A program made the translations under genes and the position numbers. Under the pieces are notes generated by a model, which was given only the letters and a program-made list of their open reading frames with translations, did not search any database and was not told the DNA's origin. A stretch of 64,000 bases of DNA from Phenylobacterium sp. J426 (GTDB lineage Bacteria > Pseudomonadota > Alphaproteobacteria > Caulobacterales > Caulobacteraceae): the NCBI RefSeq assembly GCF_024699945.1, contig NZ_JAJOMY010000001.1:2294001-2358000 (forward strand). The letters run 5' to 3'. Within the stretch, counting starts at the first letter, position 1. The number at the start of each line of letters is the position of its first letter. Positions 57,536 through 64,000 of the stretch are shown piece by piece.

Positions 57536-58684
57536 ATGGCGCTCGACGCCGAGACCCGCGACCAGCTCATCGACACCGTTCGTCGGTTCGTCACCGAACG
57601 CCTGCGCCCGCTGGAGGCCCCGGTGGCGGAAGACGACGCCATGCCGGACGACGTGGTCGAGGAGATGAAGGGCCTGGGCCTCTTCGGCCTTTCAATCCCG
57701 GAGGAGTACGGCGGCCTGGGTCTCTCCATGGAGGACGAGTGCCTGGTCGTCATCGAGATGGGGCGCACCAGCCCGGCCTTCCGTTCGACCTTCGGCACGA
57801 ACGTCGGCATCGGCTCCCAGGCTTTGGTGATGTTCGGCACCGAGGCCCAGAAGCAGAAGTACCTGCCCGGCATCGCGTCGGGCGAGATCATCACCTCGTT
57901 CGCGCTGACCGAACCGGAGGCCGGTTCGGATTCCGCCGCCGTCCAGACCCGCGCCGTCCGTGACGGCGACCACTATGTGCTGAACGGCGCCAAGCGCTAC
58001 ATCACCAACGCCAACAAGGCCCACCTCTTCACCGTCATGGCCCGAACGGATGCGTCGAAGCCGGGCGCCGGCGGCGTCTCGGCCTTCCTCGTGCCGCGGG
58101 ACACGCCAGGGCTCAGCGTCGGCAAGCCCGAGAAGAAGATGGGCCAGCAGGGCGCTCACGTCTGCGACGTCATCTTCGACAACGTCCGCGTGCCGGCCGA
58201 GAACCTGATCGGCGCGGAAGGCGAGGGCTTCAAGGTCGCCATGCAGGTGCTGGACAAGGGTCGCCTGCACATCTCCGCCCTGTGCGTCGGGGTGGCGGAG
58301 CGGCTGATCGCCGACAGCGTGGCTTATGCCTCCGAGCGCAAGCAGTTCGGCCAGGCGCTCACCGGCTTCCAGCTCGTTCAGGGCATGATCGCCGATTGTA
58401 AGACAGAAGCGTTGGCTGCAAGGGCCCTGACGCTGGAGACCGCTCGGAGCCGCGACGCCGGCCGGAACGTCACCATGGAAGGCGCGGCGGCGAAGTACTT
58501 CGCCTCCGAGATGGTGGGGCGCGTGGCCGACAAGGCGGTGCAGATCTTCGGCGGCGCCGGCTACATCACCGAGTACGGCATCGAGCGCTTCTACCGCGAC
58601 GTGCGCATCTTCCGGATCTACGAGGGCACCAGCCAGATCCAGCAGGTGATCATCGCGCGCGAGACGATGAAGCGGGGCGGGTAG
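57536..58684 (+). CDS. acyl-CoA dehydrogenase
   Basis: A 382-residue flavoenzyme that forms the alpha-beta double bond in acyl-CoA. The two family signatures are present: ALTEPEAGSDSAAVQT and QIFGGAGYITEYGIERFYRD, with the catalytic glutamate in RIYEGTSQIQQ. The FAD site QFGQALTGFQLVQ is intact. The ATG at 57536 follows AGAAGGGG. It lies 31 bases after the secreted gene and one codon ahead of the DUF3253-like gene. Confidence 0.95.
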   Translation: MALDAETRDQLIDTVRRFVTERLRPLEAPVAEDDAMPDDVVEEMKGLGLFGLSIPEEYGGLGLSMEDECLVVIEMGRTSPAFRSTFGTNVGIGSQALVMFGTEAQKQKYLPGIASGEIITSFALTEPEAGSDSAAVQTRAVRDGDHYVLNGAKRYITNANKAHLFTVMARTDASKPGAGGVSAFLVPRDTPGLSVGKPEKKMGQQGAHVCDVIFDNVRVPAENLIGAEGEGFKVAMQVLDKGRLHISALCVGVAERLIADSVAYASERKQFGQALTGFQLVQGMIADCKTEALAARALTLETARSRDAGRNVTMEGAAAKYFASEMVGRVADKAVQIFGGAGYITEYGIERFYRDVRIFRIYEGTSQIQQVIIARETMKRGG

Positions 58685-58978
58685 ATGAGCCTCGAGGTGG
58701 AGAACGCCATCTTCGACCTGCTGGGCAGGCTCGCGCCCGGCAAGTCGGTCTCGCCCGAGGACGTGGCCAAGGCGGTGGACGCCGCCGGCTGGCGCCGCGA
58801 ACTGGGCAAGGTGAAGCCGGTCGCCGTGGGGCTCGCCCGCGCCGGCAAGCTCCGCATCCTGCGTCACAACAAGCCGGTGAACCCGGAGAAGTTCAAGGGC
58901 GTCTGGCGGATGCGCCTGCCGCTGGAGGACGACCAGGTCCCGGCCGCCGACGCCCCGGAAGCCGACGAGGCCGAATAG
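58685..58978 (+). CDS. DUF3253-like winged-helix protein
   Basis: A 97-residue protein. FDLLGRLAPGKSVSPEDVAKAV, WRRELGKVKPVAVGLARAG and KPVNPEKFKGVWRMRL match the layout of DUF3253, a small helix-rich family that resembles winged-helix proteins. The last 20 residues are acidic. The ATG follows the acyl-CoA dehydrogenase stop directly (TAGATG), so the two are co-translated. Function is unknown. Confidence 0.75.
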   Translation: MSLEVENAIFDLLGRLAPGKSVSPEDVAKAVDAAGWRRELGKVKPVAVGLARAGKLRILRHNKPVNPEKFKGVWRMRLPLEDDQVPAADAPEADEAE

Positions 58979-58991
58979 GCGTTTCCCGGCC

Positions 58992-60014
58992 ATGACGCGT
59001 CTCGCCGCCCTCCTGGTCTCGCTGCTGCTCCTTGGCGCCTGCTCGACCATGGCGGTGCAGGCCCCGGCCCAGCCGCCCGCCGGCTACCGCGGCCCCTACA
59101 TCGGCGGCGACGTCGTCGCGAGCTTCGACGGCGCATTGCTCGGCCTGACGAAGTGGGAGGCCCCCGGCGAGCCCTGGGCGGTGATCGTCGCCCTGCACGG
59201 CATGAACGACTACGCGAACGCTTTCCACCTTGCCGCGCCGTATTGGGCGCAGAACGGCGTCACCACCTACGCCTACGACCAGCGGGGTTTCGGCCGCTCG
59301 CCTGGCCGCGGCATCTGGGCCGGCGAAGAGCTGATGATCGAGGACCTCCGGACGGTCACCGCCCTGGCGCGGGCGAAGCATCCGAACGCGCTCGTTGTCG
59401 TGGCCGGCGAGAGCATGGGCGGCGCCGTGGCCGCCGCCGCCTTCGCCAGCGACCGTCCGCCGCCGGCTGACCGCCTCGTGCTGCTGGCGCCGGCCGTCTG
59501 GGGCTGGCGCGACCAGCCGCTGCCCAACAGGACCATGCTCTGGCTGGCGGCGAACTTCACTGCGTCCAGGGTCTACACCCCGCCGCGCTGGCTCACCTCG
59601 CGCGTCACGCCGACCGACAACCGGGAGGAGCTGATCGCCATGGGCCGCGACCCGCTGATGATCTGGGGCGCGCGGTCGGACACGCTCTACGGCCTTGTCG
59701 GCGTGATGGACGCGGGCGCCGACAGCGTCGGCCAGGTCGCCGTGCCTACGCTCTACCTGTACGGCGCCAATGACCAGATCATCCCGAAGAACGCCGCCTT
59801 CCGCGCCGCCTCGACGCTGAAGCCGCACCAGCGGACCGCCTACTACGCCCGCGGCTACCACCTCCTCACGCGCGACCGGCAGGGTCCGGTGGTCTGGGCC
59901 GACATCCTTGCCTTCCTCAGGGACAAGGACGCTCCCCTGCCGTCAGGCGCGCCGCCGATCCCCACGGCTCCGGCCCGCGACACGGGAGCCGATCGCCACG
60001 CTGCGGGGTTGTGA
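58992..60014 (+). CDS. alpha/beta hydrolase lipoprotein (monoacylglycerol lipase-like)
   Basis: A 340-residue protein with a lipoprotein signal (LLLLGACS, lipid-bearing Cys near residue 17). The serine hydrolase core has LHGMNDYANAF, AYDQRGFGRSPG, the nucleophile GESMGGAV, the acid in LYGANDQIIP and the histidine in RGYHLLTRD, as in the Hydrolase_4/lysophospholipase group. It should act on lipids at the envelope. The C-terminus is Pro/Ala-rich. It starts 14 bases after the preceding gene. Confidence 0.87.
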   Translation: MTRLAALLVSLLLLGACSTMAVQAPAQPPAGYRGPYIGGDVVASFDGALLGLTKWEAPGEPWAVIVALHGMNDYANAFHLAAPYWAQNGVTTYAYDQRGFGRSPGRGIWAGEELMIEDLRTVTALARAKHPNALVVVAGESMGGAVAAAAFASDRPPPADRLVLLAPAVWGWRDQPLPNRTMLWLAANFTASRVYTPPRWLTSRVTPTDNREELIAMGRDPLMIWGARSDTLYGLVGVMDAGADSVGQVAVPTLYLYGANDQIIPKNAAFRAASTLKPHQRTAYYARGYHLLTRDRQGPVVWADILAFLRDKDAPLPSGAPPIPTAPARDTGADRHAAGL

Positions 60015-60077
60015 GGTGCGTCGCCAGGGCGTAGAGGCTGGCGCGAAAACATTGCTTCTCACGGCGAAGAGTGCGGC

Positions 60078-61154
60078 ATGACCTTGTTCGATTCACCGGC
60101 TTTCGAGGGCCATGAAGGCGTCCACGCCTTCTTCGACGAGAAAACCGGCCTGAAGAGCATTATCGCCGTCCACTCCACCGCCCGCGGCCCCGCCGCCGGC
60201 GGGTGCCGGATGTGGCCCTACGCCAGCGCCGAGGATGCGCTGACCGACGCGCTGAAACTGTCGCGGGCGATGTCGTACAAGAACGCCATGGCCGACCTGG
60301 AGCTGGGTGGCGGCAAGAGCGTGATCATCGGCGACAGCCGCACCCAGAAGACGCCGCAGCTGTTCGAAGCGTTCGGGGCGGCCGTCGAGGCCGTCGGCGG
60401 CCGCTACTGGACCGCCGAGGATGTCGGCGTCTCGCCCACCGACCTGATGTACGCCCGCAAGCACACCCGCTACGTCGCCGGCCTCGAAGGCCACGCGGCC
60501 GCCTCGGGCGACCCCAGTCCGGTGACCGCCGAGGGTGTATTCCGGGGCGTACGCCTCTGCGTCCGCCGCGCGCTGGGGCGCGATCTGAATGGCGTGACCG
60601 TCGCCATCCAGGGCGTGGGCCACGTGGGCGCCTATCTGGCCGAGAAGCTGCACGCCGCCGGCGCCAAGCTGATCATCGCCGACGTGAACCGCGAGGCGGT
60701 CGATCGCATCGCCGCAGCGACGGGCGCCGAGGTCGTGGCGCCTTCCGCCATCTTCGACGTCCCGGCCGACGTCTTCGCCCCCTGCGCCCTGGGCGGGGCG
60801 GTGAGCCTCGACACCCTCGCTCGCCTGCAGGTGAAGGTGATCGCCGGCGGCGCCAACAACCAGCTGGCCGACGCCGAGGCCGGCCGCGCCGTGTTCCAGC
60901 GCGGCATCCTCTACGCCCCCGATTACGTCATCAACGGCGGCGGTATCATCAACGTGGCGGGCGAGATCCGCGCGCTCGAGCGCGACGAGGCCTTCGACCC
61001 GGCCTGGGTCGACGCGAAGCTGGACCGGCTTGCCCAGACGCTCGATGAGGTCCTGGAACAGGCCGCCCACGAGCGCCGCCCGACCCACGAGGTCGCCAAC
61101 GAGATCGCTCGCGCCCGCATCGCCGGCGGTCCGGGACAGCGGGCGGCCGCCTAG
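60078..61154 (+). CDS. Glu/Leu/Phe/Val-type amino acid dehydrogenase
   Basis: A 358-residue enzyme of the leucine/phenylalanine/valine dehydrogenase group. The catalytic region has LSRAMSYKNAMADLELGGGKS with its lysine, DVGVSPTDLMY, and the NAD site IQGVGHVGAYLAEKL. It oxidatively deaminates a branched or aromatic amino acid. The ring with ilvBN nearby is 25 kb away, so no operon link. The stop is two bases before the convergent MFS stop. Confidence 0.9.
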   Translation: MTLFDSPAFEGHEGVHAFFDEKTGLKSIIAVHSTARGPAAGGCRMWPYASAEDALTDALKLSRAMSYKNAMADLELGGGKSVIIGDSRTQKTPQLFEAFGAAVEAVGGRYWTAEDVGVSPTDLMYARKHTRYVAGLEGHAAASGDPSPVTAEGVFRGVRLCVRRALGRDLNGVTVAIQGVGHVGAYLAEKLHAAGAKLIIADVNREAVDRIAAATGAEVVAPSAIFDVPADVFAPCALGGAVSLDTLARLQVKVIAGGANNQLADAEAGRAVFQRGILYAPDYVINGGGIINVAGEIRALERDEAFDPAWVDAKLDRLAQTLDEVLEQAAHERRPTHEVANEIARARIAGGPGQRAAA

Positions 61155-61156
61155 GT

Positions 61157-62484
61157 TCAGCGCCGCCGCGGGTCCTGCACGGCCAGCAGCAGGATGGCCA
61201 GCGCGACCACCAGGAAGCCGAGGGAAGCGCCGAACACGACAGTGTAGCCGAACGCCTCCGCCACCAGGCCCCCCACGAGCGGGCCCGCGGTGGCGGTGAT
61301 GCTCTCGGCCGTGGCGGAGACGGCGATGCGCATGGGCAGGTCTTCGCGGGCGCCGAACTCCAGGATCATGGTCTGGGCGGCCATCATGTAGCCCGAGAGC
61401 GCGGCGCCGAGCCCCGCGAAGGCCACGAAGGTCGCGGCGACCTCGTGGACGTTGATCAGCAGCAGCGTCGCCCCGATCCACGCGGCGATCGAGGCGACGA
61501 GGACCAGCCGGAAGCCGGTCTTGTCGCCCAGGTAGCCCCAGACCAGATTCGACACCGTGTCGGCGCCGAGGAAGGCGAACGAGAGCAGGCCCAGCGTCGC
61601 GCCGTCGGTGCCGACCACCCGGCCGACGTAGAGGATGTAGAACGGGGTGGCGATCCGGGCCGAGGTCGCCAGCATCTGCACGATCAGGAAGGCGCCGTAG
61701 GCGCGGTCCTGGGCGATCAGCGCCGGGAATTCCCGCAGTCGGTCACGGAAGCGCGCCTGCGGCCGCGTCGTCGGCGGCTCGGGCTCCTTCATTAGGAACT
61801 GCAGCGCCCAGAGCCCCGATGTCATCAGCACGAAGGCGAGCACGAAGGTCGTGGAGTAGCCGTTGCCGAAGGCGTTCGGGCCGATCAGGTGCTTGCCCGC
61901 GAAATAGGCCAGCACGGCGGCGATCAACCCGCCCGTCGCATTGCGCCAGGCCTGCAGGCGGCCCCGCCGGCTGATCGGGATCACCTTGGACATCAGCAGC
62001 GAGAAGACCACCCGCTGAGCGCCCATGAAGACGCCGAACATGAAGATGAAGGCCAGCAGGGCCCAGACCAGGGGTTGGCCCGACAGCATCCAGCCGGCCG
62101 CCGCCATCCCGAGGATGGCCAGCCGGCCGCCCATGCCGATCCATATGGCGGCGGGCATCACCTTGGTGCGATGCTCGACCTTGGTCGCCCCGAAGATCGG
62201 CGCGATCACGCCGCCCAACTGCTGCAGCGCCAGACCCAGCCCGACGATGGCGTTGGAACCCGAAACGGCGTGGAGATAGGCCGGCAAGAAGGTGGGGGGC
62301 GCTCACCAGCCGGAAGCCCGTCATCCCCAGCATGCCGTGCAGGTAATGGCCGGCGTAGTTGCGCTTCAGGTTGTCCCAGACGAACCGCTCGTACTCGGCT
62401 TCGCGCGCCGCGAGGTCCTCCCGCGGCGGGTCGCCGGCGGTCGCCTCGTCGGGCGCCGCGTCGGGGGAGGTCCTTGGCGTTCAA
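61157..62484 (-). CDS. MFS transporter (two frameshifts)
   Basis: About 441 residues in spliced frame with 12 predicted transmembrane segments. The N-terminal cytoplasmic part reads EYERFVWDNLKRNYAGHYLHG before the first helix (MTGFRLVSAPTFLPAYL after correction). Two extra bases are inferred: one G in 62294-62299 and one in 62463-62467. The second correction links the frame to a TTG at 62484, the only start before an in-frame stop, with no good ribosome site, so the start is weakly supported. The substrate is unknown. Confidence 0.75.
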
Positions 62485-62572
62485 TCCCTAACGGCCGCGC
62501 GCGGGCGTGGCGGGCGGCTCCCTTGTCGGACCGGAGTGGTCTGCCGTTTCGTCTAGCAGACTCCTGCTGCGA

Positions 62573-63178
62573 TCACAGCCTTCGATACTCGATCTTCGAA
62601 CCATCGGCGCCACGGCCGGTCAGCGAGAGCCAGCGTCCCGCCGCGTCGTAGAAGTTATCGATCTGGGTCTCGCCGCGGATCGCCCAGTGCCCCGCCGCGA
62701 GACGGCTCGCCTGGACCTTCAGCAGCTTGCCGTGCTCCGGATGGAACATCGGCCCGCTGAAGGCCGCCGTGTTCCAGTGGGTGAGGGGCGCCGACCCGGC
62801 CGGTCGGCTGGCAGGGCCCTTGTGGCTCTCGACCTTGACATGGCCCTGGGCCGCCTCGGCCAAGAGCCGCCGCTGCTGGCCGTTGGCGAGCGTGGAAGTC
62901 CTGAGGCTCGCGAACCGTCCGCCCCGCCAGCGCTCCGACGCCTCGTGGCGGTATCGGAAGATCGTGACGCCGGCGACCTTCACCAGAAGATCGACCTGCG
63001 CGTCCGCCCCGCCGTTGGCCGGGTCGCCGCTGAAGGTCATCTGGTGCTCGCCGATCGGTGCGCCGTTCCGGAACACCTTGAAGCTGATGCGCTCTGCGGC
63101 TGTGGCGGGCCAGGGGGCGGCGAGGCCGATGGCGCCCAGAAACAGGCTGCGGCGGTCTATGAGGAGGTCGTTCGGCAT
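62573..63178 (-). CDS. DUF6134 family protein, Tat-exported
   Basis: A 201-residue protein with a twin-arginine signal (IDRRSLFLGAIGLAA, cleaved near TAA-ERI). The mature beta-rich domain has FKVFRNGAPIGEHQMTFS, KVAGVTIFRYRHEASERWRGG and WNTAAFSGPMFHPEHGKLL, as in DUF6134, a family common in Caulobacterales with no known role; it may bind a lipid or carbohydrate. The start is ATG at 63178. Confidence 0.8.
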   Translation of the reverse strand: MPNDLLIDRRSLFLGAIGLAAPWPATAAERISFKVFRNGAPIGEHQMTFSGDPANGGADAQVDLLVKVAGVTIFRYRHEASERWRGGRFASLRTSTLANGQQRRLLAEAAQGHVKVESHKGPASRPAGSAPLTHWNTAAFSGPMFHPEHGKLLKVQASRLAAGHWAIRGETQIDNFYDAAGRWLSLTGRGADGSKIEYRRL

Positions 63179-63227
63179 GGCGTCCGCAGCTACGGACGTC
63201 GTCCAACGGCGGATGCGCGGTCGCCTA

Positions 63228-63374
63228 ATGTCCGGGTCTGGGGACGAAGCTGCGCGGCTCGCGGGCCTTCACCGGTTGCGACGGCGGCTTCTGACCGTGC
63301 TGCGGCGTGGCCGCTGACCGGGGGATGCAGAAGCCGGCCAGGGTGTCCTGTTGCGGAAGACCTTGGGTGCTCAT
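63228..63374 (-). CDS. possible small hypothetical protein
   Basis: A 49-codon frame starts at ATG 63374, nine bases after GAGGG, and ends in TAG. The peptide is Pro/Gln/Arg-rich (PQQDTLAGFCIPRSAATP) with one cysteine and no hydrophobic segment. It fills the gap between the transglutaminase and DUF6134 genes on the same strand. Without a relative in sight, it may be a chance frame. Confidence 0.3.
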
Positions 63375-63410
63375 CGGCGGCGCCCTCTTGGGATTACGCC
63401 ACAGCATGAC

Positions 63411-64000
63411 TCAGGCGGCGGCCGGGAGCGATTCCACCGGACGCACATCCACGTGAACGGTCAGGGTCGCCTCGCCGCCGTCCCCCAGGATGGCGCCCGA
63501 GATCGGCGCCGCCTCGGCCGGGGTGCGCGCGACGGCCACCGGGATCAGGTCCTCGCTCTCCGCAAGGCCGTTGGTCGGGTCGAACTCGGTCCAGCCGAGG
63601 TCCGGCAGGAACACCTCGCACCAGGCATGGGTCGCGCCCGCGCCGCGTACGTCGGACTGTCCCGGCGAGTAAAGGTAGCCGGTCACGAACCGCGCGGCGT
63701 AGCCAAGGCGCCGGAGCGCCTCGACCATCAGCCAGGCGAAGTCACGGCAGGTCCCGGAGCCCACCTGCACCGTGAAGTGCGGCTCCTGGGCCGCGCCCAG
63801 GTCGCGCGCCTTGTACTCGAACTCGTCGCGGATCGAACGGTTGAGCCGCATCAGGAAGTCCAGGGCCGGCTCGTGCGGACTGCCGACCCGCGCTCTGAGC
63901 CATTTCAGGAGGAACCCGTCGGGATCGTCCGTCACCGGCTCGACGAAAGGCGCCAGCACCGCCCTGTCGGTGGGCGAATAGACGATGGGCGTCGCCGTCT
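63411..64000 (-). CDS. transglutaminase-like protease family protein (N-terminus beyond right edge)
   Basis: The C-terminal 195 residues or so of a transglutaminase-like protein. The catalytic triad is complete: cysteine in VGSGTCRDFAWLM, histidine in ATHAWCEVFLP and aspartate in FDPTNG. The frame stays open to the window edge (TPIVYSPTDRAVLAPFVEP), so the start is outside; a GTG near 63959 is internal. Bacterial members act as proteases or crosslink peptides; some sit with circular ATP-grasp genes, which cannot be checked here. Confidence 0.88.
   Translation of the reverse strand, partial: TATPIVYSPTDRAVLAPFVEPVTDDPDGFLLKWLRARVGSPHEPALDFLMRLNRSIRDEFEYKARDLGAAQEPHFTVQVGSGTCRDFAWLMVEALRRLGYAARFVTGYLYSPGQSDVRGAGATHAWCEVFLPDLGWTEFDPTNGLAESEDLIPVAVARTPAEAAPISGAILGDGGEATLTVHVDVRPVESLPAAA

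Overview
The window is high-GC alphaproteobacterial chromosome, almost certainly from the Caulobacteraceae (Caulobacter/Phenylobacterium group; the genus is inference). The evidence is a 231-residue CtrA ending in AA, a circularly permuted two-piece tmRNA, the alpha-type ClpXP adaptor SspB, and a fliF-fliG-fliH(flbE)-fliN-flbD-(bla)-flhA flagellar block with fliI-fliJ nearby. I see no prophage, insertion sequence, CRISPR array or rRNA. The layout is ordinary core chromosome with short operons and many stop/start overlaps.

Layout. 1-10.2 kb: a PAS/GAF sensor cut by the left edge, an alpha/beta hydrolase, chrA, a zinc alcohol dehydrogenase, a c-type cytochrome, a methyltransferase, an M23 endopeptidase, an ArsC-like reductase and a membrane M28 peptidase. 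10.3-14.6 kb: ctrA with a GANTC-rich upstream region, a small membrane protein, a membrane-tailed SDR, and fliI-fliJ. 14.7-16.6 kb: an RTX protein with a lysozyme-like N-terminus, and a DUF4282 protein. 16.7-24.8 kb: the flagellar operon, with a class A beta-lactamase gene lying between flbD and flhA. 24.8-30.9 kb: a serine hydrolase, a C13 caspase-like peptidase, a thioesterase, sspB, ssrA (tmRNA), ispZ/yciB and a secreted hypothetical protein. 31-35.8 kb: ilvN and ilvB, separated by two plus-strand genes and ybaK; ilvB has an Ile-Leu-Val leader peptide and attenuator. 35.8-43.2 kb: miaA, serB, a HAD phosphatase, hflKC, mrp and a sugar-type MFS transporter. 43.4-47.3 kb: an SDR and a DevBCA-like ABC exporter. 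47.4-53.5 kb: an HWE histidine kinase, an aldo/keto reductase, a soluble chemoreceptor, an OhrR-like regulator and a nucleoside transporter. 53.5-60 kb: a GST, then a thioester/fatty-acid group (thioesterase, thiolase, acyl-CoA dehydrogenase) with small secreted proteins. 60-64 kb: a Leu/Phe/Val-type dehydrogenase, an MFS transporter, a DUF6134 protein and a transglutaminase cut by the right edge.

The genes tie together around Caulobacter-type regulation. CtrA is itself a ClpXP substrate in this group. tmRNA makes tags that SspB delivers to ClpXP, and its gene sits directly upstream of sspB. CtrA-like boxes lie in front of fliF and between the chemoreceptor and ohrR genes. GANTC (CcrM) sites cluster before ctrA and overlap the -35 of ssrA.

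Caution for the reader: ten genes, including fliI, ilvN and sspB that are normally needed, carry single-base indels, nearly all in G/C homopolymers (about 14 inferred in 64 kb). I read these as sequence errors rather than gene decay, and I give each such gene as one spliced-frame CDS with the break position.
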